DNA of 63,251 bases from Clostridium tepidiprofundi DSM 19306 (GCF_001594005.1 NZ_LTBA01000015.1:1-63251); one strand, 5' to 3'; shown: positions 42,404 through 54,979, counted from the stretch's first letter. The notes: generated from the letters alone by a model not told the origin. A program made the numbers and translations.

Positions 42404-44212
42404 ATGCCGAATGAGAGACAGAAGAAGATACGAAATTTCTGTATTATTGCACATATAGATCATGGAAAATCGACACTTGCAGATAGACTTTTAGAGAAAA
42501 CAGGAACTTTGACTAAGAGAGAAATGGATGAACAGGTTCTTGATACAATGGAACTAGAAAAAGAGAGAGGAATCACTATAAAATCACAAGCGGCAAGACT
42601 TGTTTACAAGTATGACGATGGTGAAGAGTATATATTGAATCTAATAGATACTCCAGGTCATGTAGATTTTAATTATGAGGTTTCGAGGAGTTTAGCAGCA
42701 TGTGAAGGTGCTTTATTAGTTGTTGATGCAACGCAAGGTATACAAGCTCAAACACTAGCGAATTGTTATCTAGCAGTGGATAATGATCTTGAGATAGCAC
42801 CAGTAATAAATAAAATTGATTTACCAAGTGCTAGACCAGAAGAAGTAAAGAAAGAAATAGAAGATGTGATTGGTATTGAGGCTCATGATGCACCTTTAGT
42901 TTCTGCAAAGACTGGGTTGAATATTGATGATATTTTTAAAGTTATTATTGAAAAGATTCCTGCACCTTCTGGTGATGAAAATAAACCTTTAAAGGCACTT
43001 ATTTTTGATTCATATTACGATAGCTATAAAGGTGTAGTATGCTATGTAAGACTGATAGATGGGAAGGTTAAAAAAGGTACAAAAATTAGATTTATGGCTT
43101 CTAATAAAGTATATGAAGTTACTGAAGTTGGCGTATTTACACCTGATTATATGGCTATATCTGAACTTAGAGCGGGTGATGTTGGATATATTACAGCGTC
43201 TATCAAAAATGTTAGAGATGCTCACGTAGGAGATACCATTACAGAAAATGATAATCCAGCAGATAAACCTTTAGAAGGTTATAGGCCTGCTATTCCTATG
43301 GTTTATAGTGGAATTTATCCTATTGATGGTGCAAAATATGAAGAATTAAAAGAAGCAATAGAAAAACTTCAATTAAATGATGCTGCACTTTCATTTGAAC
43401 CAGAGACATCGATAGCATTAGGGTTTGGATTTAGATGTGGTTTTTTAGGATTGCTCCATATGGAAATAATACAAGAAAGAATAGAAAGAGAATTTAATAT
43501 TGATATTATTACTACGGCTCCATCGGTTATATACAAAGTGTATAAGACTGACGGTGAGCTTATTGAAATAACAAATCCTACTAATATGCCTGAACCATCT
43601 GAAATTAAACATATGGAAGAGCCAATTGTAAGTGCATCAATTATTGCTCCGTCAGATTATGTTGGTGCTATAATGGAATTATGTCAGGACAGGCGTGGTG
43701 TGTTTATAAATATGGAATATATTGAAACTACAAGAGTTCTAATAAAATACGATATTCCTCTTAATGAAATTATTTACGACTTCTTCGATGCACTTAAATC
43801 GAGAACGAGAGGATATGCGTCATTTGATTATGAATTAAAAGGTTATAAACAAACAAAATTGGTTAAATTAGACATATTGCTAAACAAAGAAAAAGTAGAT
43901 GCATTGTCTATGATTGTGCCTGAAGAAAGAGCTTATTTAAGAGGAAGAAATATGGCACAAAAATTAAAGGAGTTAATTCCTAGACAACTTTTTGAAATTC
44001 CTATTCAGGCTACTGTTGGAACTAAAGTTATTGCGAGAGAAACTATAAAGGCTTTGAGGAAAGATGTGTTAGCTAAATGCTACGGTGGTGATATTTCAAG
44101 AAAGAAGAAACTTTTAGAAAAACAGAAAAAAGGTAAGAAGAGAATGAGACAAGTAGGAAGTGTAGAAGTTCCTCAAGAAGCATTTATGGCGGTACTTAAG
44201 GTGGATGATTAA
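42404..44212 (+). CDS. lepA: Elongation factor 4 (LepA)
   Basis: A 602-residue translational GTPase. G1 is [16 protein letters not shown], with DTPGHVDF and NKIDLPSA; later come EF-G-like domains and the LepA-specific C-terminus ([39 protein letters not shown]). It can back-translocate ribosomes or aid initiation. GGAGGTATTG precedes the ATG. Confidence 0.98.
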   Translation: MPNERQKKIRNFCIIAHIDHGKSTLADRLLEKTGTLTKREMDEQVLDTMELEKERGITIKSQAARLVYKYDDGEEYILNLIDTPGHVDFNYEVSRSLAACEGALLVVDATQGIQAQTLANCYLAVDNDLEIAPVINKIDLPSARPEEVKKEIEDVIGIEAHDAPLVSAKTGLNIDDIFKVIIEKIPAPSGDENKPLKALIFDSYYDSYKGVVCYVRLIDGKVKKGTKIRFMASNKVYEVTEVGVFTPDYMAISELRAGDVGYITASIKNVRDAHVGDTITENDNPADKPLEGYRPAIPMVYSGIYPIDGAKYEELKEAIEKLQLNDAALSFEPETSIALGFGFRCGFLGLLHMEIIQERIEREFNIDIITTAPSVIYKVYKTDGELIEITNPTNMPEPSEIKHMEEPIVSASIIAPSDYVGAIMELCQDRRGVFINMEYIETTRVLIKYDIPLNEIIYDFFDALKSRTRGYASFDYELKGYKQTKLVKLDILLNKEKVDALSMIVPEERAYLRGRNMAQKLKELIPRQLFEIPIQATVGTKVIARETIKALRKDVLAKCYGGDISRKKKLLEKQKKGKKRMRQVGSVEVPQEAFMAVLKVDD

Positions 44213-44227
44213 AAATGCATTCAATAA

Positions 44228-44266
44228 AGCATATAAGAACTTTGTTCTTGTATGCTTTTAAAATAT
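44228..44266 (+). terminator. Terminator of lepA
   Basis: AAAGCATATAAGAAC pairs with GTTCTTGTATGCTTT and ends in a T-run. Confidence 0.85.
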
Positions 44267-44330
44267 TTTAAATATTTTTGTGCAATATATTTTGATATTT
44301 TGAAATAATAATTAAGAGAGGTCATAATTT

Positions 44331-45458
44331 ATGAAGGAATTAGCCTTGTACATACATATTCCATTTTGCAAGCAGAAATGCTTTTATTGTGATTTTAAGT
44401 CATATAGTGGTAAAGATGAATTGATGAATGATTATATAGAGGCATTATGTAAAGAAATTGAACGTAATAATGACAAAGTATTTAAAACAATATTTATTGG
44501 CGGAGGTACTCCTACCTATTTGTCAGAAGATAACTTGATTGCTTTGCTGAAAACAATAAACGCATTGAAAACATCAGAAGAATTAGAGTTTACTATTGAA
44601 GGCAATCCAGGTACATTTACAAAGCGAAAATTAAAAATATTAAAAGATATGGGAGTAAACAGATTAAGTATTGGCGTCCAAGCGTGGCAAGACTTTTTAT
44701 TAAAAAATCTTGGGAGAATTCATACAATACAAGAATTTATTACAGGTTATGAATTAGCAAGACAAATGGGATTTACAAATATCAATGTTGATTTAATGTT
44801 TGGACTACCAGAACAAACATTGAATCATTGGGAGGAAACTTTAACAAATATTGTAAAATTAAATCCGGAACATGTATCATGCTATAGCTTAATAATAGAG
44901 GAAGGAACGCCATTCTTTAATAAGTATGAAGAAGGCAAATTGACATTACCAGATGAAGATACTGAAAGAAGTATGTATCATATTGCATTAGAAATTTTAG
45001 AATCAAGAGGTTATAATCAATATGAAATTTCAAATTTTTCTTTGCCGAATTGTGAGTGTAAACATAATTTAGCTTATTGGGAATTAGGAGAATATATTGG
45101 GTGTGGAGTATCGGCACATTCATATGTAGATGGATATAGAGTAGAGAATATACATTCTATCAAGGAATATATAAGAAGAATGAATAATAAATTGAGTCCA
45201 GTATTTTCTGCTCATAAAAATTCAAAAAATGATGATATAGAGGAATTTATGTTTATGGGACTAAGAAAGATTAAGGGAATTAGCAAAGAAGAGTTTAAAA
45301 TAAGATTCTCTACGGGTATTTATGAAATATATAGAGATGTAATACGTAAATTTAAGTATAGTGGTTTATTAATTGAGGATGATAGTTCACTTAGATTATC
45401 TCCTAAAGGTGTGGAAATATCAAATTACATTCTTTCAGAATTTATTTTAGATAGATAA
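44331..45458 (+). CDS. hemW: Radical SAM heme chaperone HemW
   Basis: A 375-residue protein with YIHIPFCKQKCFYCDFKS (CxxxCxxC cluster), FIGGGTPTYL, EGNPGTFT, RLSIGVQAWQD and the HemW C-terminal domain. It was formerly annotated as oxygen-independent coproporphyrinogen oxidase. The family inserts heme into target proteins; the lepA-hemW-hrcA order is standard in Firmicutes. Confidence 0.93.
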   Translation: MKELALYIHIPFCKQKCFYCDFKSYSGKDELMNDYIEALCKEIERNNDKVFKTIFIGGGTPTYLSEDNLIALLKTINALKTSEELEFTIEGNPGTFTKRKLKILKDMGVNRLSIGVQAWQDFLLKNLGRIHTIQEFITGYELARQMGFTNINVDLMFGLPEQTLNHWEETLTNIVKLNPEHVSCYSLIIEEGTPFFNKYEEGKLTLPDEDTERSMYHIALEILESRGYNQYEISNFSLPNCECKHNLAYWELGEYIGCGVSAHSYVDGYRVENIHSIKEYIRRMNNKLSPVFSAHKNSKNDDIEEFMFMGLRKIKGISKEEFKIRFSTGIYEIYRDVIRKFKYSGLLIEDDSSLRLSPKGVEISNYILSEFILDR

Positions 45459-45544
45459 AATGAGTAATATGAAATAATTTAAAGAAATAACGATATAATT
45501 TTAAATAATTCAATATAAAAGTGATATATCATATATAGAAGTAA

Positions 45545-45573
45545 TTGACAAAAATAAATCTTAGTGATATTTT
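45545..45573 (+). promoter_or_regulatory. Probable sigma-A promoter of the hrcA-dnaK operon
   Basis: TTGACA (45545-45550), a 17-base spacer and TATTTT (45568-45573), just upstream of CIRCE. Confidence 0.65.
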
Positions 45574-45586
45574 AAGAACATAGTCA

Positions 45587-45613
45587 TTAGCACTCGAGTT
45601 GAGTGAGTGCTAA
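45587..45613 (+). promoter_or_regulatory. CIRCE operator
   Basis: TTAGCACTC, nine bases, GAGTGCTAA: an exact CIRCE inverted repeat, the HrcA binding site, placed between promoter and hrcA. Gives autoregulated heat-shock control. Confidence 0.98.
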
Positions 45614-45633
45614 CAAAGAGGTGATGGTATTTG

Positions 45634-46674
45634 ATGAATGAAAGAAAAATAAGAATACTTGAAGCCATAATCAATGATTATATACAAACAGGAGAGCCAG
45701 TAGGATCTAGGACTATAGCAAAGAAATATAATCTTGGTATTAGTTCTGCAACTATAAGAAATGAAATGGCAGACCTTGAAGAATTAGGGTATATTGAGCA
45801 TATTCACAGTTCTTCTGGAAGGATTCCATCTGACTTGGGATATAGGCTTTACGTTGATGAATTGATGAAAGTCAAAGAATTGTCGCTTGAAGAGGAATTG
45901 ATAATCAAGAGCAAGTTGCTATCAGAAGCTTTATATCAGATTGATAAGATTGTAGAAAGAGCAACATCACTTCTTTCTGATTTAACAAAGCTAGCATGTA
46001 TTGTTAAAGCTCCATCTATGAAAAAGAGCTTTGTAAAATGCATTCAGCTTTTAAAGATTGACAGCAATAATGTATTGGTTGTTATAGTTACTGATAGTGG
46101 AATTATTAAAAACAATGTTATAAGGATTAGTCAACCAGTAGACAGAATTAATTTAGAAAAGTTAAGTTATTTACTTAATATGAGGTTAAAAGGGTTGACA
46201 GTAGATGACATTGATTTGGAAGTAATAAATAATATAAAAAATGATTTTGTTGGTCATGATGATATTTTTAATGCTCTTATTCCAACTATATATGATAGCT
46301 TAAAGAGTATGGAGACACCTCAGGTTTATTCCACTGGAGAGACGAATATATTTAACTATAATGAATACAATGATGTTGAAAAAGCAAGAGCTTTCTTGGA
46401 ATTAATAAATAATCAAGATTACATCAAAGATTTATTAGAAAACAGCATGGGTGGTGATAATAAGCTATCAATCATTATTGGTGAAGAGAACAAGATAGAA
46501 GAAGCGAAGGATTGTAGCATAATTTCAGCTGTGTATTCTGTAAAGGATAGACCACTTGGAGTGATAGGAGTTATTGGACCGAAGCGAATACGCTATGATA
46601 AGATAGTACCATTATTGAATGAATTCATTAATGAGCTTAATAGAAAGCTAAATGATATCTATTATGACTATTGA
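45634..46674 (+). CDS. hrcA: Heat-inducible transcription repressor HrcA
   Basis: A 346-residue repressor with a winged-helix N-terminus (RKIRILEAIINDYIQTGEPV, SATIRNEMADLEELGYIEHI, HSSSGRIPSDLGYRLYVDEL) and the GAF-like and dimerisation domains. It binds CIRCE and is kept active by GroEL. AGAGGTGAT suits ATG 45634, three bases inside the frame beginning at TTG 45631. Confidence 0.96.
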   Translation: MNERKIRILEAIINDYIQTGEPVGSRTIAKKYNLGISSATIRNEMADLEELGYIEHIHSSSGRIPSDLGYRLYVDELMKVKELSLEEELIIKSKLLSEALYQIDKIVERATSLLSDLTKLACIVKAPSMKKSFVKCIQLLKIDSNNVLVVIVTDSGIIKNNVIRISQPVDRINLEKLSYLLNMRLKGLTVDDIDLEVINNIKNDFVGHDDIFNALIPTIYDSLKSMETPQVYSTGETNIFNYNEYNDVEKARAFLELINNQDYIKDLLENSMGGDNKLSIIIGEENKIEEAKDCSIISAVYSVKDRPLGVIGVIGPKRIRYDKIVPLLNEFINELNRKLNDIYYDY

Positions 46675-46760
46675 TCGATTTTACAAGACTCCTACTTCTA
46701 TAAGTGGGAGATTGAAGATTTTGATTTAGCAAAACGAGTTCGCTGTGTTTTGTAGATAAA
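46673..46760 (+). repeat. Dispersed palindromic repeat, copy C
   Basis: It begins at the hrcA stop codon (ATCGATTTTACAAGACTCC) and includes the perfect hairpin CTCCTACTT-CTAT-AAGTGGGAG, then ATTGAAGATTTTGATTTAGC, AAAACGAGTTCGCTGTG and TTTTGTAGATAAATA. It lies between hrcA and grpE. Confidence 0.85.
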
Positions 46761-46803
46761 TATTTTGGTACAAAATCATATGCATGAATGGAGGAAGAAG
46801 GCA

Positions 46804-47433
46804 TTGGAAAATAGGGTTGATGAAAAAAAAGAGCATAAAGAAGAAAATATAATCAATGAAACAGATGATATGAATAATACTGACAATGTAGTTGAAAATG
46901 AAACAGAAGATGAAATTGTTGAAGAAGTTGAACATGATGAAGAAGTCAATAAGGAAAATGAGGTACAGAAATTGAAAGATGAAAATAGAACATTAAAAGA
47001 TGAACTAAAGAAAATAAACAATATATTGTCTACAGTGCAAGAAAAGCATTTAAGGCTTACTGCTGAGTATGATAATTATAGAAAAAGAACTGTAAAAGAA
47101 AAAGAAAATATTTATACTGATTCATGTGCAGATGTTTTAAAAGAATTTCTACCTGTTTTAGATAACTTAGAAAGGGCAGTCGAGGCAGAAGGAAATATAG
47201 ATGAGTTAAAAAAAGGTGTAGAGATGACATTAAAGCAGTTTTATTCAGCTTTGGAAAAGCTTAATGTTGAAGAAATACCTACTGAAGGAGGTTTCGACCC
47301 TAATATTCATAATGCAGTTATGCATATAGAAAGTAAAGAGTTTGGTAATAATGAAATTATTGAAGTGTTTCAAAAAGGTTATAGAAGAGGAGAAAAAGTA
47401 CTCCGTTACAGTATGGTAAAGGTAGCAAATTAA
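46804..47433 (+). CDS. grpE: Nucleotide exchange factor GrpE
   Basis: A 209-residue cochaperone. A very acidic N-terminus (about 1-60) and a long coiled coil (about 50-105) precede the GrpE core (RLTAEYDNYRKRTVKEKENI, FLPVLDNLERAVEAEG, GVEMTLKQFYSALEKLNVEE). It releases ADP from DnaK. The frame is open from TTG 46765, but GGAGG at 46790-46794 lies 9 bases before TTG 46804, giving MENRVDEKKE, so I chose that. Confidence 0.94.
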   Translation: MENRVDEKKEHKEENIINETDDMNNTDNVVENETEDEIVEEVEHDEEVNKENEVQKLKDENRTLKDELKKINNILSTVQEKHLRLTAEYDNYRKRTVKEKENIYTDSCADVLKEFLPVLDNLERAVEAEGNIDELKKGVEMTLKQFYSALEKLNVEEIPTEGGFDPNIHNAVMHIESKEFGNNEIIEVFQKGYRRGEKVLRYSMVKVAN

Positions 47434-47473
47434 TATACTGAAACAATATTCAGAGTGAAAAAATATGATGTAG

Positions 47474-49348
<1,875 letters not shown>

Positions 49349-49361
49349 ATTTTACAATAAC

Positions 49362-49396
49362 ATTAAGGGAAGGGTATTTACTCCTCCCTTAATTTG
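49362..49396 (+). terminator. Hairpin between dnaK and dnaJ
   Basis: ATTAAGGGA pairs with TCCCTTAAT. Few T residues follow, so it may be a partial terminator or processing site setting the dnaK/dnaJ ratio. Confidence 0.6.
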
Positions 49397-49463
49397 AGTA
49401 TTATAGTACTATGAGTATTATGTTAAATTTTAAATTTATTTTAGCTAGGTGGTGAAACTGCGG

Positions 49464-50606
49464 ATGGCAAAGGATTATTATAAAATTTTAGGGTTAGAAA
49501 AAGGTGCAAGTGAAGCTGATATTAAAAAAGCATTTAAGAAACTTGCACTTAAGTACCATCCAGATAGAAATTCAGGTAATAAGGAAGCAGAGGAAAAATT
49601 TAAAGAGATAAATGAAGCATATCAAATATTGTCCGATCCAGAAAAGAAGGCAAGATATGATCAGTTTGGGACTGCTGATTTTAGTGGTGGATTCAGTGGC
49701 TTTAATGGTGCGGGATTTGATTTTTCGGATTTAGGAGATATATTTGGAGATATATTTGGTGGCGGCTTTGGTGGCTTCGGTGGTTTTGGAGGTTCATCAA
49801 GAAGAAATACTAATGCACCAAGAAAGGGTGCAGATATTGAGACTACGATTAATTTAACTTTTGAAGAAGCTGCATTTGGTGTAGAGAAGAATATTACAAT
49901 AACTAAAAGGGAAAAATGTGAAGTGTGTTCAGGAACAGGAGCAAACCCTGGAACTTCTCCACGAAAATGTGATAAGTGTGGGGGAACTGGTATTATAAGA
50001 CAAACTAGAAGCACTGCTTTTGGTAGTTTTACTACTCAAACAACATGTGATAAATGCGGTGGTAAAGGTGAAATAATAGATAGCCCTTGCAAAAATTGTA
50101 ATGGAACTGGTACTGTAAAAAAAGAGAAAAATATTAAGATAAATATTCCAGCTGGTGTCGATACTGGAAATGTGATTCCACTAAGAGGACATGGACAGCC
50201 AGGAAGTAATGGTGGACCTCCTGGTGATTTATATGTTCATATTAGAGTTATGCCTCATAAACGATTTGTTAGAAAGGGTAATGATATATATATAGAAGAG
50301 CATATATCAATTGGCAAGGCAATATTTGGTGCAGAAATAGATGTTCCTACAATAGATGGAACTGTTTCATATAAAATACCATCAGGAACTCAATCGGGTA
50401 CTGTGTTCAGATTAAAGGGTAAAGGTATACAAAGAGTTAATGGTTATGGCAGAGGAGATCAATATGTAAAAGTAATTGTTGATATTCCTAAAAAATTAAA
50501 TGATAAGCAAAAGGAAGCACTTGTAAAATTTATGGAGGCTTCGGGTGAAGATATTAATTCGACTGATGGAAATAAAAAAGGTTTTTTCAAGAATATGTTT
50601 AAGTAA
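49464..50606 (+). CDS. dnaJ: Chaperone DnaJ (Hsp40)
   Basis: A 380-residue type I Hsp40: J domain ([20 protein letters not shown], with HPD in KYHPDRN), Gly/Phe region (about 68-110), four CxxCxGxG zinc repeats ([32 protein letters not shown]) and C-terminal substrate domains. AGGTGGTGA fits ATG 49464, not GTG 49449. Confidence 0.98.
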   Translation: MAKDYYKILGLEKGASEADIKKAFKKLALKYHPDRNSGNKEAEEKFKEINEAYQILSDPEKKARYDQFGTADFSGGFSGFNGAGFDFSDLGDIFGDIFGGGFGGFGGFGGSSRRNTNAPRKGADIETTINLTFEEAAFGVEKNITITKREKCEVCSGTGANPGTSPRKCDKCGGTGIIRQTRSTAFGSFTTQTTCDKCGGKGEIIDSPCKNCNGTGTVKKEKNIKINIPAGVDTGNVIPLRGHGQPGSNGGPPGDLYVHIRVMPHKRFVRKGNDIYIEEHISIGKAIFGAEIDVPTIDGTVSYKIPSGTQSGTVFRLKGKGIQRVNGYGRGDQYVKVIVDIPKKLNDKQKEALVKFMEASGEDINSTDGNKKGFFKNMFK

Positions 50607-50617
50607 TGATTAATATC

Positions 50618-50648
50618 GGCTTACTTCATAGTATGGAGTAAGCTTTTT
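50618..50648 (+). terminator. Terminator of dnaJ
   Basis: GGCTTACT pairs with AGTAAGCT and is followed by TTTTT. Confidence 0.75.
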
Positions 50649-50654
50649 GGCTAA

Positions 50655-50724
50655 TGAACTTGTTTTGTTAAAGCAAAAAGTTTCAATCTTCCACTTACAG
50701 AAGAGGAAGTTTTGTAGAATCGAT
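50655..50724 (-). repeat. Dispersed palindromic repeat, copy D (inverted)
   Basis: The minus strand reads ATCGATTCTACAAAACTTCC, TCTTCTGTAAGTGGAAGATTG, AAACTTTTTGCTTTAACAAAA and CAAGTT, closely matching copy C. The first hairpin is kept with one mismatch. Together with copy C it flanks grpE-dnaK-dnaJ in opposite orientation. Confidence 0.85.
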
Positions 50725-50746
50725 AAATATAATTGAGGTGATACGT

Positions 50747-51685
50747 ATGGATAAAGAATGGATTGAAGTTACTGTAGTAACAAGCAGTGAAGCTGTTGAG
50801 GCGGTTACGGGAATATTTTATAATGTTGATGTTAAAGGAATTTCTATATTGGATTCAGAAGATGTAGAATTTAAGAAAAAAAATGAAAGCGATTGGGATT
50901 ATTTTGATGAAAGTTTGCTAAATATTAAAAATGGTGCAGTTGTTAAAGCATATTTTAAACAAGATGAAACATTCAATGAAAAGCTAGAATATATTAAAAA
51001 GAAAATTGATGACTTAGATAAAGTTGGGCTCGACAAGGGAGAAGGTTTGATTACTGTAGCTAAAGTTAATGAAGAGGATTGGGAAAACAATTGGAAAAAA
51101 TATTATAAGCCTACTAAAGTTGGCGAAAATATTGTTGTAAAACCTATATGGGAAGAATATAATAAAAAAGATGATGAAATAGTTCTAGAATTAGATCCAG
51201 GAATGGCTTTTGGTACGGGAACCCATGAAACAACTAGAATGTGTATAAAGGCATTAGAGAAATATGTTGATAATGATGCAATAGTTTTTGATATAGGAAC
51301 AGGCTCGGGAATATTATCTATAGCAGCAGCAAAACTAGGTGCCAAAAATGTTATAGGGGTGGATTTGGATCCAGTTGCAGTTGCTTCAGCAAAAAAGAAT
51401 GTTGGTTTTAATAAAATAGATAATATTGAAATACTGCATGGGAATTTAATGGAAGTTGTTAAAGGAAAGGCAGATATTGTTGTAGCAAATATTATTGCAG
51501 ATATTATTTTATTATTGACTGAAGATGTTAAAAAGTTTATTGTACCTGGAGGAAAATTTATTTCATCTGGTATAATATTAGATAGGAAAGATGATATTAT
51601 AAATAAGCTTGAGGACTGTGGATTTAAAATTGATGAAGTAAATATTGAAGGTGAATGGACTTGTATAGTTGCTTCGTTGTTATGA
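50747..51685 (+). CDS. prmA: Ribosomal protein L11 methyltransferase
   Basis: A 312-residue SAM-dependent enzyme trimethylating L11. Its N-terminal recognition domain starts [40 protein letters not shown] and [20 protein letters not shown] form the SAM site, and [10 protein letters not shown] is NPPY-like. GAGGTG precedes ATG 50747, preferred over GTG 50738. The dnaJ-prmA-rsmE-mtaB order is conserved in Firmicutes. Confidence 0.95.
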   Translation: MDKEWIEVTVVTSSEAVEAVTGIFYNVDVKGISILDSEDVEFKKKNESDWDYFDESLLNIKNGAVVKAYFKQDETFNEKLEYIKKKIDDLDKVGLDKGEGLITVAKVNEEDWENNWKKYYKPTKVGENIVVKPIWEEYNKKDDEIVLELDPGMAFGTGTHETTRMCIKALEKYVDNDAIVFDIGTGSGILSIAAAKLGAKNVIGVDLDPVAVASAKKNVGFNKIDNIEILHGNLMEVVKGKADIVVANIIADIILLLTEDVKKFIVPGGKFISSGIILDRKDDIINKLEDCGFKIDEVNIEGEWTCIVASLL

Positions 51686-51744
51686 TTTTTATAAAACATA
51701 TTAATCATACTTTCGCTTATATTTTAAATGAGAGGATGTAATTG

Positions 51745-52491
51745 ATGCATAAATTTTTTGTACCTGAGGATAAATTTTATGACGGTTTTGCGGTTATTGA
51801 AGGTGATGATGTAAAACACATTTATAAAGTATTGAGATTGGGTATAGGGGAGAAAATAAGCATAAATAATTGCAATGGTAATGAATTTCTTGGTGAGATT
51901 GTAGAAGTGAACAAAAGGGAAGTCAAAGTTAATATAATGAAGGAATTACCATTAAACAATGAGAGTACAATTGGTGTGTTTTTATTTCAAGGATTGCCTA
52001 AGAGCAGCAAGATGGATTTGATTATACAAAAAACAACTGAATTAGGTATTAAAGCTATTAATCCAGTTAGTATGAAACGAGTTGTTGCAAATGGAACTAA
52101 AGATATGAAGCTTGAGAGATGGAACAGGATTGCACTTGAAGCGTGTAAGCAAAGTAAGAGAAGTTTAATTCCTGTTGTTAATAAACTTTGTACTTTTGAA
52201 GAAATGATTTCACAACTTAAAAATATGGATTTGGTAGTTGTACCATATGAAAATAAAAAAGGGTATGGTTTAAAAAGATTATTTAATAAAATAGATAAAA
52301 TGAATATTAAAAATATTGCTATTGTAATTGGTCCAGAAGGTGGATTTGAAGACTATGAAATTAACATTTTGGAAAGTATAGGTGCTGAAATAGTTACATT
52401 AGGACCTAGAATTTTAAGAACAGAAACAGCAGGTTTTACTGCATTGAGTATTATTATGTATGAAATAGGAGACTTAGGAGGAAACATGTAA
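51745..52491 (+). CDS. rsmE: 16S rRNA (uracil1498-N3)-methyltransferase
   Basis: A 248-residue SPOUT methyltransferase: PUA-like N-terminus (KFFVPEDKFYDGFAVIEGDD, VKHIYKVLR) and knotted SAM domain (VIGPEGGFEDYE, TLGPRILRTETAGFTALSII). AGAGGATGTA fits ATG 51745. Its stop overlaps the mtaB start by one base. Confidence 0.95.
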   Translation: MHKFFVPEDKFYDGFAVIEGDDVKHIYKVLRLGIGEKISINNCNGNEFLGEIVEVNKREVKVNIMKELPLNNESTIGVFLFQGLPKSSKMDLIIQKTTELGIKAINPVSMKRVVANGTKDMKLERWNRIALEACKQSKRSLIPVVNKLCTFEEMISQLKNMDLVVVPYENKKGYGLKRLFNKIDKMNIKNIAIVIGPEGGFEDYEINILESIGAEIVTLGPRILRTETAGFTALSIIMYEIGDLGGNM

Positions 52492-53798
52492 TGAAGGTTG
52501 CTTTTGCTACTTTAGGTTGCAGAGTGAATATGTATGAAACAGAGGCAATGTCAGAGCTATTCATTAAAGAAGGACATGAAATAATACCTTTTAATAAAAT
52601 AGCAGATGTATATATTATTAATACTTGTACAGTTACAAATATGGGCGATAAAAAATCCAGACAAATGATAAATAGAGCTAGGAGAAAAAATGAAAATGCA
52701 GTTATTGCGGTGGTAGGATGTTATTCACAAATAGCACCTAAAGAAATAAGCAGTATTGAAGGAGTAGATATTGTACTTGGAACAAGGAATAAAAGCAAAA
52801 TAGTGCATTATGTTAATAGATTTATTGAAGAGAAAAAGCAGATAATAAAAGTGGATGATGTACTACATAATAAAATATTTGACGACTTAAATATTGAAGA
52901 ATATCAATACAAAACAAGAGCATTTTTAAAAATACAAGATGGATGTAACAGATTTTGCTCTTATTGCTTAATACCTTATGCAAGAGGTGCTGTATGTAGC
53001 AAAGAACCTAAAAAAGTGATTGAGGAAGTACATAAATTAGCAGAACATGGATTTAAAGAGATAATATTATCAGGTATACATATAGCTTCGTATGGCTTTG
53101 AACTAAAGGGAAATTGGAATTTGATTAAAATATTAGAAGAAGTGAATAATGTAGAAGGAATTGAAAGAATAAGAATAGGTTCAATTGACCCTACATTTTT
53201 TACTGAAGATGTTATAAAGAATATTTCACATATGGATAAAATGTGTCCACATTTTCATTTATCGCTTCAAAGTGGTTGTGATGAAACTTTGAAAAGAATG
53301 AATAGAAGGTATTCAACTAGCGAATATAGAACTGTCGTGCAAAATTTAAGAAAACACATTAAGGATATTTCAATAACGACAGATATAATAGTTGGTTTTC
53401 CAGGTGAAACAGATTATGAATTTAATAAAACATATGAATTTTTAAAAGAAATAGAATTATCCAAAATGCATATATTTAAGTATAGTCCTAGAAGCGGAAC
53501 AAAAGCTGCAAAAATGCAGTGTCAAGTGGATGGTAAAGTAAAGGATATTAGAAGTCATAAATTGATTGAATTAAATGAGAAGTTAGAAAAGCAATTTATG
53601 CAAAAATATATTGGTAGAAATATGGAAGTATTATATGAGCAAAAGAGTAAAGAACATGAAGGATATTATGAGGGGTATACTCCAAATTATATTCGTGTTT
53701 TATCTAAAATGAATGATGATGTATTTATAGGAAAGGTGTTACCAACTAAATTACATAATGTTGATAAAGAATTTATGTATGGAACTATAAATTTTTAA
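52491..53798 (+). CDS. mtaB: tRNA t6A37 methylthiotransferase MtaB
   Basis: A 435-residue radical SAM methylthiotransferase. Its UPF0004 domain carries Cys ligands (ATLGCRVNMYETEAM, INTCTVTN, VVGCYSQIA). The radical SAM cluster is IQDGCNRFCSYCLIPYARG, and a TRAM domain ends it (about 375-435). It converts t6A to ms2t6A at tRNA position 37. AGGAGG in the rsmE end supplies its ribosome binding site, and the start overlaps the rsmE stop. Confidence 0.95.
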   Translation: MKVAFATLGCRVNMYETEAMSELFIKEGHEIIPFNKIADVYIINTCTVTNMGDKKSRQMINRARRKNENAVIAVVGCYSQIAPKEISSIEGVDIVLGTRNKSKIVHYVNRFIEEKKQIIKVDDVLHNKIFDDLNIEEYQYKTRAFLKIQDGCNRFCSYCLIPYARGAVCSKEPKKVIEEVHKLAEHGFKEIILSGIHIASYGFELKGNWNLIKILEEVNNVEGIERIRIGSIDPTFFTEDVIKNISHMDKMCPHFHLSLQSGCDETLKRMNRRYSTSEYRTVVQNLRKHIKDISITTDIIVGFPGETDYEFNKTYEFLKEIELSKMHIFKYSPRSGTKAAKMQCQVDGKVKDIRSHKLIELNEKLEKQFMQKYIGRNMEVLYEQKSKEHEGYYEGYTPNYIRVLSKMNDDVFIGKVLPTKLHNVDKEFMYGTINF

Positions 53799-53865
53799 AT
53801 ATCAATATTGCAGGAATATTGATAAAAATGTTGAATGTTATAGTAGTTTTGAGGGAGGTGAAAAC

Positions 53866-54210
53866 ATGGAGAATTGTATTTTTTGTAAAATAATTAATAA
53901 TGAAATTCCTAGCGAGAAGGTATATGAAGATGATAAAGTATTGTGTTTTAAGGATATCAATCCTGAAGCACCTGTTCATATTCTAATAATTCCAAAGGAA
54001 CACATAAGCAGTGTTAATGAATTGAATGAAGAAAATGCAGATATTATTTCGTATATATTTTTGATTGCGAAAAAATTAGCTAAACAACTAGGAATAGCTG
54101 AAAATGGGTATAGAATAGTTAATAATTGTGGAAATGATGGGGGTCAGACAGTAGAGCATATACATTTTCATATGCTAGGAGGAAGAAATCTTCAGTGGCC
54201 ACCGGGATAG
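53866..54210 (+). CDS. HIT-family (histidine triad) nucleotide-binding protein
   Basis: A 114-residue HINT-type hydrolase with CIFCKIINNEIPSEKVYEDD, HILIIPKEHISSVNEL and the triad QTVEHIHFHMLGGR. It probably splits aminoacyl- or phosphoramidate-linked AMP. CIFC and the His residues can bind zinc. GAGGGAGGTGAAAAC precedes the ATG. Confidence 0.95.
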   Translation: MENCIFCKIINNEIPSEKVYEDDKVLCFKDINPEAPVHILIIPKEHISSVNELNEENADIISYIFLIAKKLAKQLGIAENGYRIVNNCGNDGGQTVEHIHFHMLGGRNLQWPPG

Positions 54211-54225
54211 ATTTGTTAAATAATA

Positions 54226-54255
54226 TTGACATTTAACAAATTTGTGTTGTATAAT
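54226..54255 (+). promoter_or_regulatory. Promoter of rpsU
   Basis: TTGACA (54226-54231), an 18-base spacer and TATAAT (54250-54255). Confidence 0.75.
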
Positions 54256-54328
54256 TTAAAACGTGCTATTTATTCCCGTAATGCTGTTGCTTATTTAATT
54301 AAAAAGACTAGCGGAGGGAGGGATATGG

Positions 54329-54505
54329 ATGTCAGAAATTAAAGTAAGAGAAAATGAATCACTAGAGAGTGCTTTAAAAAGATTTAAGAGAGAATGCGCT
54401 AAGGCTGGTGTTTTAGCAGAAGTTAGAAAAAGAGAACACTATGAAAAGCCTAGTGTAAAAAGAAAAAAGAAATCAGAAGCTGCTAGAAGAAGAAAAAGAA
54501 AATAG
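54329..54505 (+). CDS. rpsU: Small ribosomal subunit protein S21
   Basis: A 58-residue bS21: [40 protein letters not shown] and a basic tail ending ARRRKRK. GGAGGGAGGGAT precedes ATG 54329. Found by translating the interval between the HIT gene and yqeY. It has its own promoter and is probably co-transcribed with yqeY. Confidence 0.96.
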   Translation: MSEIKVRENESLESALKRFKRECAKAGVLAEVRKREHYEKPSVKRKKKSEAARRRKRK

Positions 54506-54530
54506 AAAAATTGAAAGAGGGTAAGATTTA

Positions 54531-54977
54531 ATGTCCTTAAAGGAGATTCTACAGCAAGATTGGAAGGATGCTTTAAAGGCAAAAAATAAATTTAAAGCTA
54601 ATACTATAAGTATGGCTAAAGCAGCTATATTGCAAGCAGAAAAAAGTGGAACGTCCGTGATAGATGATGATGATATTATTCAGATTCTATCAAGAGAAGT
54701 TAAACAGAGACGTGAAGCATTGGAAGAGTTTGAAAAAGCTAACAGACAGGATTTAGTTGATAAGACTAAAGATGAAATTGAAATTTTACTTGAATACCTT
54801 CCAAAGCAGTTGTCAAAAGATGAAATAATGGAAATTATTCGTCAAGCAGCAGTCGATGAGGGAGCAAATAGTATGAAAGATATGGGCAGGGTTATGTCTG
54901 CAGTAGTTCCTAAAACTAAAGGAAGAGCAGATGGAAAGCTTGTCAGTCAATTGGTAAAGGAATACTTAAACAAATAA
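54531..54977 (+). CDS. yqeY: GatB/YqeY domain protein
   Basis: A 148-residue protein of the YqeY family (SLKEILQQDWKDALKAKNKF, ILSREVKQRREALEEFEKA, YLPKQLSKDEI, MKDMGRVMSAVVPKTKGRAD). It resembles the tail of GatB, which contacts tRNA, but its role is not settled. The rpsU-yqeY pairing is standard in Firmicutes. Confidence 0.95.
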   Translation: MSLKEILQQDWKDALKAKNKFKANTISMAKAAILQAEKSGTSVIDDDDIIQILSREVKQRREALEEFEKANRQDLVDKTKDEIEILLEYLPKQLSKDEIMEIIRQAAVDEGANSMKDMGRVMSAVVPKTKGRADGKLVSQLVKEYLNK

Positions 54978-54979
54978 TA

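Noticed and set aside
51103-51708. 201-codon minus-strand frame opposite prmA
   Set aside because: No ribosome binding site or recognisable domain; prmA on the plus strand has all family motifs.
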